In this document: positions 32,503 through 40,422 of the stretch, piece by piece
How positions within the stretch are numbered: position 1 is the stretch's first letter
How the letters are laid out: each line of letters starts with the position of its first letter
DNA from: Archaeoglobaceae archaeon
Lineage (GTDB): Archaea; Halobacteriota; Archaeoglobi; Archaeoglobales; Archaeoglobaceae
Direction: 5' to 3'
NCBI GenBank assembly: GCA_026986375.1
Contig: JALSOQ010000009.1
Span: forward strand, 1-64,000
Length of the DNA stretch: 64,000 nt
Position numbers and translations under genes: made by a program
Notes under the pieces: model-generated
Databases searched by the model: none
Seen by the model: only the letters and a program-made list of their open reading frames with translations
Told to the model about the DNA's origin: nothing

Positions 32503-33086
32503 AACTTTTCCAGCCTCATCAACTCCTCCTCGCTCAAACCCGTTATGTCCATGATCGTCATGCCGGTCTTAAGCTTGGAAGCTTCCTCTTCGCTCAACCT
32601 CTCCCTGAAAGCGTCATTCGAGAGAATTACGCTGTTCCCCAAAGGATCTTCGAGTATCAGCGTTAGCTCTTCTTCACCCTCCATAGCCCTCCTCAGCCTT
32701 TCGAGTATCTCCTCGCATATCTTGACCTTCTCTTCATCCTCTTCATTCCACCTCTTCGCCATCTCCACGATCTCCACGAATCTCATGAGAACTCCTTCGA
32801 CGTTCGTTATGAAAGCTTGAGAAGCCGGCCCGGGCTCCACTTCGAGTCCGAGCTCCGGAATCCTTATAGTTCCAGATGTAGATCTAATCACCTTGGCGAA
32901 TAGCGTATCTTTGTTAACCTTTATAGTAAACCTTACCGGCTCCTTGAATTCCGCAACTACAGCATCCGCATGCTTGAATCCGCATTCGCAACTTATGGAC
33001 GTAAGCAAAACCTTTCCGAAGAACGGGGTTTCGTATGTAGTCATCGTTATTCTGAGCTCTCTTCCGCAGATCGGACAGGGGATCAT
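32499..33086 (-). CDS. ZPR1-type zinc-finger protein
   Basis: 195 residues. The N-terminal zinc finger has CPICGRE and CECGFKHAD (C-x2-C ... C-x-C), as in eukaryotic ZPR1. The following jelly-roll-like domain has VEPGPASQAFITNVEGVLMRFV and LEDPLGNSVIL, both conserved in archaeal ZPR1 homologues. Eukaryotic ZPR1 is a chaperone for elongation factor 1A; the archaeal role is unproven. Second gene of the sepF-zpr1-mqnC operon. Confidence 0.9.
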   Translation of the reverse strand: MIPCPICGRELRITMTTYETPFFGKVLLTSISCECGFKHADAVVAEFKEPVRFTIKVNKDTLFAKVIRSTSGTIRIPELGLEVEPGPASQAFITNVEGVLMRFVEIVEMAKRWNEEDEEKVKICEEILERLRRAMEGEEELTLILEDPLGNSVILSNDAFRERLSEEEASKLKTGMTIMDITGLSEEELMRLEKL

Positions 33087-33087
33087 G

Positions 33088-33456
33088 CTAACTTCTTACC
33101 CCCTTTATCTTGTTCCTGTCCACCTTTATTCCCGTGGGGGTAACTATTATGTAATCGTCGCTCAGTCCCGCTATGTCCCCGTTCACGTCCTCGGCCAGAA
33201 GTCTGAGATCTTTCAGTATCCTCTCAAGCTGAAGCTTGTCGTGCTTTATGTATCCGACGTCCGCTATCACTATGTTCCCCTCGTATATCTGCCTCCTTAT
33301 CTCAGGAATCTCGTTTATTCCCGTCACTTCGACGACCCTTATATACGTAGTTCCTTCCTTTTCTATCTCCGCCTCGTATTCGCTCAGATCGAGCTCCTCG
33401 TATTCTTCGACCGGCACCTTCTCCGACTTGCCCAAAAGCTTCTCGAATATACCCAT
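33088..33456 (-). CDS. sepF: Archaeal SepF cell-division protein
   Basis: 122 residues. N-terminal short amphipathic membrane-targeting helix (MGIFEKLLGKS), an acidic linker, then the SepF/DUF552 core (TYIRVVEVTGINEIPEIRRQ, then GNIVIADVGYIKHDKL, ending DDYIIVTPTGIKVDR). It tethers FtsZ rings to the membrane in FtsZ-using archaea. First gene of a three-gene operon; one base separates its stop from the zpr1 start. Confidence 0.9.
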   Translation of the reverse strand: MGIFEKLLGKSEKVPVEEYEELDLSEYEAEIEKEGTTYIRVVEVTGINEIPEIRRQIYEGNIVIADVGYIKHDKLQLERILKDLRLLAEDVNGDIAGLSDDYIIVTPTGIKVDRNKIKGVRS

Positions 33457-33511
33457 GTTAAAGCGTTGTCATAAAAACGTATTTAACTGTGTCGAGATAA
33501 ATATTAAAAAA

Positions 33512-33727
33512 TCACTTGGCGATTTCCTTCTTCAACTCCTCTATCCTTCTCTTTATGTCCTCAAGCTCCGCTTCGAGCTCTTTCTTTATTTCTTCGAGAA
33601 TTTCGAGTTCGTCTTCCGGCCTGTAAGCCCACCACGAAGGTGCGAAGGCCGGGAAGTATGCCCATCTCATCCATCCCGGCATTCCCGTAGCCCAGAACCA
33701 CCATCTCCAGCCCCAACCCCAAGGCAT
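33512..33727 (-). CDS. DUF5320-like small protein with coiled coil
   Basis: 71 residues from ATG 33727: a Trp/Gly-rich head ([19 protein letters not shown]), a linker with aromatic residues, then a long charged helix ([20 protein letters not shown] and following) likely to form a coiled coil. This arrangement fits DUF5320 proteins. The start overlaps the stop of the preceding mini-gene (TGATG), so the pair is translationally coupled. The longer frame from 33778 is less likely because it runs into that gene. Confidence 0.75.
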   Translation of the reverse strand: MPWGWGWRWWFWATGMPGWMRWAYFPAFAPSWWAYRPEDELEILEEIKKELEAELEDIKRRIEELKKEIAK

Positions 33728-33906
33728 CACCACCACCTCCTTCCGAACCTTCTCCTGAACCTCCACCAGCCGAACCACCTACCTCCGAAGGGAGGCCAGA
33801 CAAACCTGTTCATGAATCCCGGAACCGGATAACCGGAGCAGAGTCCTGCCCTCCTTCCCGTTCTCGGTCCAAATCCCCAAGGCCCCGTTCCGTCTCCCCA
33901 AGGCAT
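33727..33906 (-). CDS. DUF5320-like small Gly/Arg/Trp-rich protein
   Basis: 59 residues. Begins [20 protein letters not shown], with the recognisable DUF5320 start (MPxGDxTGPxGxGPxTGR), continues [15 protein letters not shown] and ends in a basic Trp/Arg-rich tail ([10 protein letters not shown]). The protein has one cysteine. Function unknown; such proteins often lie near metal or redox clusters. It starts about 70 bp from the S2P gene stop. Confidence 0.78.
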   Translation of the reverse strand: MPWGDGTGPWGFGPRTGRRAGLCSGYPVPGFMNRFVWPPFGGRWFGWWRFRRRFGRRWW

Positions 33907-33975
33907 ATTGAATATTAATTCACAAGACTATATCAATTTTTCGGTCAACCTAAAAATTTGAGAATTTAAATATTT

Positions 33976-35469
33976 TTAAATAAATCTTAAATTTGGAATC
34001 AGAATCGATAGGATTATCGATAAAAATACGACCATCGCGAGCGACTTTACGACCATCGCAGATATTTCTTTCCCCTTTTCTCCTCTAAAGACCGCCGTCA
34101 GAACCTCCTGAAGAACCCTTCCCCCGTCCAGAGGAACGGCCGGGAGACAGTTGAAGAGTCCGACGTAGAAGTTTATCCATCCGACCCAGTAGAGGGTGTT
34201 CAGGATGTAGAAGAGCCAGTTTCCCAAGATCTTTGGTGTGAAGAACTTCATAACTTCCCCGCTGAACCCCTGAAACATGAAGGGCATTGCTACGACGTAA
34301 AGCCACCCTCTAACGTCCGCAAGGGACTTCGGAACGTTTCTCAGGCTTTCGAGCAACCTTCCGGAGTATCCCAAAACCAAACCCGAAACGTAATCACCTC
34401 CTATCAGCACGCCCATGAACCCGTGGTCTCCCTTCCTCGCGAGAGTCATCTTCACGTTTTCCTTCTTTCCGTCGTGGAACAAGGTGACGGTTGCAGTTTC
34501 GTTGGGAGTCGTGTTAAGCATTACCTTTATGAAATCTCCAACTGTCGGCGTCGGAATACCGTTTACCGCTAATATCACGTCTCCTACTTTTATTCCAGCT
34601 TTTTCCGCTGGATAGCCTTTCAGAACTCCAGCTACATATACTCCGGCAACTTTTTCGAGCGTTAAGGTCTTTCCATTTTCCAATCTTACGGTGATAGCAT
34701 TTCCCAAACTCAGAGCTTTTTTCAAATCCGACTCGTCGTAAACCGGGATTCCGTTTATGCTGAGTATCACGCTGCCGTTCTCGACTCCCTTCACGTTGGA
34801 TACCATAACGATAGCGTGCGGTTGAAGAAAGCCTAAGAGGTAGAAGAAAGCGAGGAATGCGATGAAGGCAACGATGAAGTTGCTGATTATTCCGGCGGAG
34901 AATATCCTTATTCTCTGAATCCTCCTGAGCTTTTTTTCGTCCATCAACTCCTTCTCATCCGGCTCCGCGAATCCGCCTATCGGGATCAGCGCCAGTATCA
35001 CTCCCAAAGCCTTGACCCTGACCCCTTCAACCCTGCAGAGTATCGCGTGGCTGAACTCGTGGACTACGAGAGTGACTATCAGGCCTATCAGCCCCCACAC
35101 GAGGGGGATGAACTGGTTTATACCGGGGATCAGAAGTGCGTTTCTCGGATTGGTCGCAGGAGAGGGTTTCGGGGGATTCGTGAACATCACGTAGTCCATT
35201 ATGAGAATTAAGGAGAACATGAAAGCCATTCCCAAGAAAACCGCCAGAATTCCCAGAGTCGCGATAGTCCTCCAAAATTTCTTCGGCTTGGATATCGCTT
35301 CGAGAACTTTTAGGCCTTTCGTAGTTCTGATCATCAGAATAGGGCCTATGGAGGACACGTTGAACTTTTCGAGAGTCCCCCTTCTCCTGAGAACTTCCAC
35401 TGCCGCCCAGTATAAGGCGAAGCAGACTACCGCTAAGATCTCACTCAAGCCCAAGTTCGTCCCTGACAT
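33976..35469 (-). CDS. Site-2 protease family membrane peptidase
   Basis: 497 residues. The zinc motif LVVHEFSHAILC (HExxH, about residues 136-147) and the second metal Asp in PAVPLDGGRVLQE (about 439) mark an intramembrane metalloprotease. Two PDZ-like domains lie between them (PVYDESDLKKAL and GYPAEKAGIKVGDVILAVNG). Several membrane helices flank these. S2P enzymes release membrane-bound regulators by cutting within the bilayer. Last gene of the polyprenol kinase-HD-S2P operon, overlapping the HD gene by 29 bp. Confidence 0.93.
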   Translation of the reverse strand: MSGTNLGLSEILAVVCFALYWAAVEVLRRRGTLEKFNVSSIGPILMIRTTKGLKVLEAISKPKKFWRTIATLGILAVFLGMAFMFSLILIMDYVMFTNPPKPSPATNPRNALLIPGINQFIPLVWGLIGLIVTLVVHEFSHAILCRVEGVRVKALGVILALIPIGGFAEPDEKELMDEKKLRRIQRIRIFSAGIISNFIVAFIAFLAFFYLLGFLQPHAIVMVSNVKGVENGSVILSINGIPVYDESDLKKALSLGNAITVRLENGKTLTLEKVAGVYVAGVLKGYPAEKAGIKVGDVILAVNGIPTPTVGDFIKVMLNTTPNETATVTLFHDGKKENVKMTLARKGDHGFMGVLIGGDYVSGLVLGYSGRLLESLRNVPKSLADVRGWLYVVAMPFMFQGFSGEVMKFFTPKILGNWLFYILNTLYWVGWINFYVGLFNCLPAVPLDGGRVLQEVLTAVFRGEKGKEISAMVVKSLAMVVFLSIILSILIPNLRFI

Positions 35470-36016
35470 TCACCAAACCCCTTATTGCGATCTCGTAAAG
35501 TTTCGTAAGGTCTATTCCCAGCCTTTCTATCATCCTTATCCTATCCCTGTCGCATCCAGCGGCGAAGCTCTTTTCTTTGAACTTCTTCTTAACGGTTTTG
35601 GGTGTAATTTCGGTTATCTTTCCACCCTTAACCAAGGCGCAGGCTATTATCAGCCCGGACAGAGCGTCCGCTGACTGGAGAGCTATTTCCACGGGTTTTT
35701 CGTAATCTCCGAAGATCTTGTGATTGTGCCTTCTTACAACTTCGCATATCTCCTCATCGAATCCGTGCTCCTTCAGAATTTCCGCACCGACTATTCCGTG
35801 CTTCTCCATGTCTCCCCCGACGATCTCGTAGTCTATGTCGTGCAGAATACCTATTACCTCCCATCTGTTCTCATCCTCTCCCAACTCCCTCGCTATCTCC
35901 TTCATTATGGCCCCCACTGCAATGCAGTGTTTAACGAGCCTGTCATTCTTGACGAACTTCTTGAGGAGTTCTATGGCGGAATCGCGATCCATGCTGAGGA
36001 TTGGTCGATCGATCAT
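35441..36016 (-). CDS. HD-domain phosphohydrolase
   Basis: 191 residues. HD motif: VKHCIAVGAIMKEIA (first His), VIGILHDIDYEIVGGDMEKH (His-Asp), AEILKEHGFDEEI and RRHNHKIFGD, the metal ligands of HDIG-type hydrolases. The substrate is probably a nucleotide or phosphate ester, not identifiable. ATG 36016 overlaps the upstream stop in an ATGA arrangement. An internal ATG at 35992 is also possible. Confidence 0.88.
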   Translation of the reverse strand: MIDRPILSMDRDSAIELLKKFVKNDRLVKHCIAVGAIMKEIARELGEDENRWEVIGILHDIDYEIVGGDMEKHGIVGAEILKEHGFDEEICEVVRRHNHKIFGDYEKPVEIALQSADALSGLIIACALVKGGKITEITPKTVKKKFKEKSFAAGCDRDRIRMIERLGIDLTKLYEIAIRGLVNVRDELGLE

Positions 36017-36537
36017 AAAACGATTTCTAAGGCTCGATAGATGAAGGCGGAAACTATCGGAACACTCAGGTTATCGTTTACCCTATCAATCCTCTCCGCT
36101 AAAGTCCCGGCTAAAACTGCCGTTAAGGATTCCGGGGAAAGAAGGCCGATCGCTCCGAGCATAGCCGAGGATGACAACAGCATCCCCAACGACGAGACGT
36201 TCTTTCCGAGCCTGAAGTGATGCTTTAAAATCCCCGCAACTCCATCCCCCAAAGATCCCGTAACTATTCCCACGAAGCACGCTTTCTTCGGAAGGAATGC
36301 GGTTATAACGAAAGCTGCTATTCCGAAGTAGACGTATGCTCCCACGCTTTCCTTCTCGTAATCTCTTAAAAGGAATTCGGGGATAAAATCGTATCTTTGC
36401 CTTAGAAATTCGACTAAAATTGCGATTGCAGTTAAAATCCCTACCGTAACGATCATTCCTTCCTTCCCGAGAAGGTCGTATGCCGGGATGTATGCCAGAC
36501 CAACGAAGTGAATTGACTTTCTCAGAATCTCCCTCAT
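36013..36537 (-). CDS. Polyprenol (dolichol) kinase-like membrane protein
   Basis: 174 residues, about five or six membrane helices. The motif REILRKSIHFVGLAYIPAYD at the N-terminus, and the core segments FLPKKACFVGIVTGSLGDGVAGI and TLAERIDRVNDNLSVPIVSA, match the CTP-dependent dolichol/polyprenol/phytol kinase family (SEC59/VTE5 type). Likely phosphorylates an isoprenoid alcohol for glycosylation or lipid salvage. First gene of the operon with the HD and S2P genes. Confidence 0.85.
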   Translation of the reverse strand: MREILRKSIHFVGLAYIPAYDLLGKEGMIVTVGILTAIAILVEFLRQRYDFIPEFLLRDYEKESVGAYVYFGIAAFVITAFLPKKACFVGIVTGSLGDGVAGILKHHFRLGKNVSSLGMLLSSSAMLGAIGLLSPESLTAVLAGTLAERIDRVNDNLSVPIVSAFIYRALEIVL

Positions 36538-36582
36538 AGCCCGTCATCAAAACTTTTAAACAAATGTTTTCCCCTCGAACGT

Positions 36583-37455
36583 ATGGAAAAAGTTCAGGTT
36601 TTGGTAGAGGCTCTGCCCTACATAAAAGAATTCTACGGCTCGTGCATGGTGATAAAGATAGGCGGTCACGCGATGGTGAACGAGAAGGTGCTCGAAAGCA
36701 CAATTAAAGATATACTATTGTTATATTTTGTAGGTATAAAGCCCATAGTCGTCCACGGCGGAGGGCCGGAGATATCGGAGAAGATGGAGAAGTTGGGAAT
36801 AAAACCTAAGTTCGTCGACGGTTTGAGGGTAACCGACAGGGAGACGATGGAGATCGTCGAGATGGTTCTGGACGGAAAGATAAACTCGAAAATTGTAACG
36901 ACGTTCATAAAAAACGGAGGAAGGGCTGTAGGTTTGAGCGGAAAGGACGGTTTGCTTATAGTGGCGAAGAAGAAGGTCATTAAAAAGAAGGAGAACGGAA
37001 GGGAGGTCGTAATAGATTTGGGATACGTGGGGGAGACTGAATACGTCAATCCCGAAATCCTGAAGATTTTGATAGACAACGGATACATTCCGGTCGTTTC
37101 TCCCGTCGCCACCGACTTGGAGGGCAACACCTACAACCTCAACGCCGACATAGTAGCCGGAAACATAGCTGCGGCTATGAAGGCCAAGAAGCTTATAATT
37201 CTGACGGACGTCCCCGGAATTCTAAGGGATTTGAAGGATAAATACTCTCTGATATCGAAGATGAGTGTCGCCGAGCTCGAAGAGATGCTGAAGGAGGGAA
37301 AAATAGTGGGGGGAATGATTCCGAAGGTTGAGGCGGTTCTGAAGGCTTTGAAGGGTGGCGTGGAGAGGGCGCACATAATCGACGGATCGAGGGAGCACGC
37401 GATTCTCCTCGAACTGTTTACGAAGAAGGGCATAGGGACGATGGTCGTTCCGTAA
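36583..37455 (+). CDS. argB: Acetylglutamate kinase
   Basis: 290 residues. Amino-acid kinase fold: MVIKIGGHAM (nucleotide site), VVHGGGPEIS, the substrate site GLRVTDRETMEIVEM, NLNADIVAGNIAAAMKAKKLI, TDVPGI and GGMIPKVEA. It carries out the second step of arginine synthesis. In some archaea a LysW-dependent homologue does the related lysine step, but no LysW gene is nearby. Divergent from the polyprenol kinase gene. Confidence 0.95.
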   Translation: MEKVQVLVEALPYIKEFYGSCMVIKIGGHAMVNEKVLESTIKDILLLYFVGIKPIVVHGGGPEISEKMEKLGIKPKFVDGLRVTDRETMEIVEMVLDGKINSKIVTTFIKNGGRAVGLSGKDGLLIVAKKKVIKKKENGREVVIDLGYVGETEYVNPEILKILIDNGYIPVVSPVATDLEGNTYNLNADIVAGNIAAAMKAKKLIILTDVPGILRDLKDKYSLISKMSVAELEEMLKEGKIVGGMIPKVEAVLKALKGGVERAHIIDGSREHAILLELFTKKGIGTMVVP

Positions 37456-37487
37456 ACGATTTCTATTATCTCGACAGTCTTAGAACC

Positions 37488-37892
37488 GTGAAGAAGGGAT
37501 ACGGTTACGAGCTCGAACTGGTTCACATGCTCTGGAAAAGAGGTTTCGCCGCAGTGAGAACCCCCGCGAGCGGATCGATCAGCCATCCTTCTCCGGATAT
37601 AATCGCCGGTAACGGTAGGAGATACATCGCTATAGAGGTGAAGATGAGATCCAACCTTCCCGTTTACGTTTCAAAGGAGGATGTGGAAGGCTTGCTGAAG
37701 TTTTCCGAGATATTCGGAGCGGAACCGATCTTGGCCGTTAGGATTGCGAGGGTCGGTTGGAGGTTTTTGAAGGTGGAAATGCTGAAGAGGACCAAGAACG
37801 GATACAAGGTAGATGAAGAGGTTTTCAATTCGGGTTTGGAGTTCGACGAACTCTTGGATCTCTACAGGCAGATGAGGCTTCCCGACCGGTAG
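37488..37892 (+). CDS. hjc: Holliday junction resolvase Hjc
   Basis: 134 residues. Nuclease core with the conserved E (YELELVHMLW), the PSPDIIAG motif carrying the catalytic Asp, and AIEVKMRSN (E-x-K). Dimeric archaeal resolvase that cuts four-way junctions and works with RadA. Starts at GTG 37488, 33 bp after argB; same strand, possibly one transcript. Confidence 0.94.
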   Translation: MKKGYGYELELVHMLWKRGFAAVRTPASGSISHPSPDIIAGNGRRYIAIEVKMRSNLPVYVSKEDVEGLLKFSEIFGAEPILAVRIARVGWRFLKVEMLKRTKNGYKVDEEVFNSGLEFDELLDLYRQMRLPDR

Positions 37893-38088
37893 GAATTATT
37901 ATTTAAAAATATAATGTTAAAAATTAATCGAGAAGTTCGTTTCAGTCTCGGTCAAATTTGCTCCTATAGTGCTTACCTACCAACGGTATGATTTTATTGT
38001 TACAATTTTTTCGAAACGCTTATATGGGTTCGTCAGGATTATCATCATTGACGATATAGAAAAAAATAGAAAACAATATATATGCTGT

Positions 38089-38115
38089 CGTTAATGACGG
38101 TATTGGATACGGAGT
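38089..38115 (+). promoter_or_regulatory. Conserved 27-bp element upstream of sat
   Basis: The element contains GGTATTGGATACGGAGT and begins CGTTAATGAC. It is 24/27 identical to 47248-47274 upstream of tauE. It lies 17-43 nt before the sat ATG and just downstream of A/T-rich TATA-like sequence (CAATATATATGC, 38075-38086; or GATATAG, 38053-38059). It may be an operator or a 5' UTR element shared by sulfate-reduction genes. Confidence 0.65.
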
Positions 38116-38131
38116 CGTTGGAGGTGGAAAG

Positions 38132-39502
38132 ATGGGCAAATTGAGGATGCCTCCACCGCACGGTGGAGAGCTGGTTTATAGAGTTATAGAAAAGAAGGAC
38201 TACGCCGAGAGCATGGCCGCAGGTGCCATAGAGTTCGAACTCAAAGCCACGACCGATCCGAAGGGCGTTCCGATAAGGCACGTTTACAGAGAGATAGTTT
38301 CCGTCTGCTACGGTTTCTTCAGCCCCGTTGAGGGTTCGATGACTCAGAACGAGCTTGAGAGCGTTCTGAACGAGAGGAGGCTTGAAAGCGGGTGGGTATT
38401 CCCATATCCGATTCTGCTCGACGTGAGCGATGAGGATCTGAAGGCTCTCGACGTTAAAGAGGGCGACAGGCTGTTGTTAAAGCTCAAGGGACAGCCGTTC
38501 GCAGTGATGGATGTAGAGGAGATCTACAAGATCGATCCTAAGGACGTCGCCACGAGGACGTTCGGAACTCCGGAGAAGAACCCCGAAGTCGTAAGACAGC
38601 CGTTCGACGAGAAGCATCCGGGTTGGATGATATACAGGTGCATGAACCCGAACGTAATAGCCGGAAAGTGGACGATAATAAACCCGCCGAAGTTCAGGGA
38701 GCCATACGACAGGTTCTGGTTGCCTCCGGCTGAGTGCAGAACCGTTATCAAGCACGTGAAGAAGTGGAGGACTTGCATCGCTCACCAGACGAGGAACGTC
38801 CCGCATACGGGCCACGAGATGCTCATGAAGTGTGCCGCATACACCGGTGACATCGAGCCGTGCCACGGTATTCTCGTAAACGCCATCATAGGAGCTAAGA
38901 GGAGGGGAGACTACCCGAACGAGGCAATTTTGGAGGGGCACGAGGCCGTGAACAAATACGGATACATAAAGCCTTCAAGGCACATGGTGACGTTCACGCT
39001 CTGGGACATGAGATACGGTAACCCGATCGAGTCGTTGTTGCACGGAATAATAAGGCAGAACATGGGTTGCACCCACCACATGTTCGGAAGAGACCACGCC
39101 GCAGTGGGAGAATACTACGACAAATACGCCACCCAGATACTCTGGAGCGAAGGAATTCCGAGCTTCGGATTCGAAGCTCCGCCGAACGAGGTCGACAAGG
39201 GACTCAAGATAATACCGCAGAACATGGCCGAGTTCTGGTATTGTCCTGTATGTGGAGAGATTGCATACAGCGAGAACTGCGGACATGTGGATAAGAAGCA
39301 GAAGTTCAGCGGTTCCTTCCTGAGAGGAATGGTGGCAGAGGGTGTAATGCCGCCCAAAGTGGTCATGAGGCCGGAAGTTTACAAGGCTATCGTTAAGTGG
39401 TGGAAGGTCTTCGGTTACCCGTTCGTGAACAACAGGTATCTTGAGAACCTGAACAAGAACCTTGAAATCGATCTGGAGCCGATGGAAATACCTAAGGCGT
39501 GA
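38132..39502 (+). CDS. sat: ATP sulfurylase (sulfate adenylyltransferase)
   Basis: 456 residues. QTRNVPHTGHE carries the HxGH nucleotide-transferase motif (about residue 228-238). GRDHAAVGEYYDKYA is the second conserved loop. A zinc-site region near the C-terminus reads YCPVCGEIAYSENCGH. It makes APS from sulfate and ATP, the first step of dissimilatory sulfate reduction. GGAGGTGG precedes ATG 38132. First gene of the sat-unknown-aprBA-qmoABC run, behind a promoter with the shared 27-bp element. Confidence 0.97.
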   Translation: MGKLRMPPPHGGELVYRVIEKKDYAESMAAGAIEFELKATTDPKGVPIRHVYREIVSVCYGFFSPVEGSMTQNELESVLNERRLESGWVFPYPILLDVSDEDLKALDVKEGDRLLLKLKGQPFAVMDVEEIYKIDPKDVATRTFGTPEKNPEVVRQPFDEKHPGWMIYRCMNPNVIAGKWTIINPPKFREPYDRFWLPPAECRTVIKHVKKWRTCIAHQTRNVPHTGHEMLMKCAAYTGDIEPCHGILVNAIIGAKRRGDYPNEAILEGHEAVNKYGYIKPSRHMVTFTLWDMRYGNPIESLLHGIIRQNMGCTHHMFGRDHAAVGEYYDKYATQILWSEGIPSFGFEAPPNEVDKGLKIIPQNMAEFWYCPVCGEIAYSENCGHVDKKQKFSGSFLRGMVAEGVMPPKVVMRPEVYKAIVKWWKVFGYPFVNNRYLENLNKNLEIDLEPMEIPKA

Positions 39503-39512
39503 GGTGGTGAAG

Positions 39513-39860
39513 ATGCCGCATTACATCGGTGTTATTTTGGATGAGAGTAGGCTTGCGCAGATAAAGGGAACTCCGCTAGAAGAGAAGGTACAGGATCTCT
39601 TCGGCGGACAGCTAAAGATGCTCGTCGTCGAAGTTCCGGAGGACAAGGCTCAACAGATCCTCAAGGCTTTCGACAGGGCGAGAATAGATTCGAGAGGATT
39701 CCTCGAGGATCTCCCAGTTGCTTTCAAGAGGGCGCTGTTCGAGGAGATAGCCAAGGCCAAGTCCTTGGACGTTATAGACAAGGTTCTCGAAAGGTTGCCG
39801 GAAATTCAGGAAGCTGCGAAGAAGGAAGACGAATACATACCCCCGCCAGAAATCGAATGA
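39513..39860 (+). CDS. Conserved unknown gene between sat and aprB
   Basis: 115 residues, soluble. A ferredoxin-like alpha-beta N-terminus (HYIGVILDESRLAQIKGTPL, KMLVVEVPEDKAQQILKAFD) is followed by helices and an acidic tail (KKEDEYIPPPEIE). No cysteines and no known catalytic motif. It starts 10 bp after sat with its own ribosome binding site (GAGGTGGTGAAG). A small gene of this size lies in the same place in the A. fulgidus sat-apr locus, as far as I recall. Role unknown; a sat- or apr-associated protein is likely. Confidence 0.82.
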   Translation: MPHYIGVILDESRLAQIKGTPLEEKVQDLFGGQLKMLVVEVPEDKAQQILKAFDRARIDSRGFLEDLPVAFKRALFEEIAKAKSLDVIDKVLERLPEIQEAAKKEDEYIPPPEIE

Positions 39861-39875
39861 TCGAAAAAAATAGTA

Positions 39876-39893
39876 AATTTTTTAAATTTTTAG
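39876..39893 (+). terminator. T-rich run between the unknown gene and aprB
   Basis: AAATTTTTTAAATTTTT after the unknown gene. T-runs end transcription in archaea, so sat-unknown and aprBA may be partly separate units. Confidence 0.4.
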
Positions 39894-39951
39894 GCGATTC
39901 AATGGTTTGAAGTATTGGGATTTCGAAAATTTAGAATTGGAGGTGGAAAGC

Positions 39952-40404
39952 ATGCCAAGTTATGTAAACCCCGAGAAGTGTGACGGTTGTAAGGCTTTGG
40001 AGAAGACCGCTTGCCAGTACATCTGCCCCAACGACCTTATGGTGTTGGACAAAGAGCAGATGAAAGCGTACAACCAAGAGCCGGACATGTGCTGGGAGTG
40101 CTATTCTTGCGTTAAGATCTGCCCGCAGGGTGCCATCGACATGAGAGGTTACGTGGACTTCGTTCCACTTGGTGCGCAGTGTGTTCCGATGAGAGGAACC
40201 GACGCTATAATGTGGACGATAAAGTTCAGAAACGGAAAGATCTTGAGGTTCAAGTTCCCGATCAGGACGACTCCTTGGGGCTCGATCCAGCCCTACGAGG
40301 GATTCCCGGAGCCGAACCTCGACAACTTGAAGAACAACCTGCTCGCTGGCGAGCCGCAGATTTTGGATATGGACAAGTTGCCTGAGGTTAAGAAGAAGGC
40401 GTAA
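39952..40404 (+). CDS. aprB: APS reductase beta subunit
   Basis: 150 residues. Two [4Fe-4S] clusters: CDGCKALEKTACQYIC (with the extended first spacing typical of AprB) and CWECYSCVKICPQGA. The C-terminal beta region (FRNGKILRFKFPIRTTPWGS) and tail wrap around AprA. It carries electrons to the AprA flavin. Start ATG 39952 after GGAGGTGG; the longer frame from 39907 lacks such a site. Confidence 0.97.
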   Translation: MPSYVNPEKCDGCKALEKTACQYICPNDLMVLDKEQMKAYNQEPDMCWECYSCVKICPQGAIDMRGYVDFVPLGAQCVPMRGTDAIMWTIKFRNGKILRFKFPIRTTPWGSIQPYEGFPEPNLDNLKNNLLAGEPQILDMDKLPEVKKKA

Positions 40405-40422
40405 TTTTGGGAGGTGTTTTGA

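Noticed and set aside
33512-33778. Longer start of the DUF5320-like gene at 33778
   Set aside because: The extra 17 residues come from the other frame of the upstream mini-gene; the TGATG junction at 33727 is a better start.
38030-38060. C/D box RNA on the minus strand near sat
   Set aside because: ATGATGA and CTGA are present, but only five bases apart, too close for a guide.
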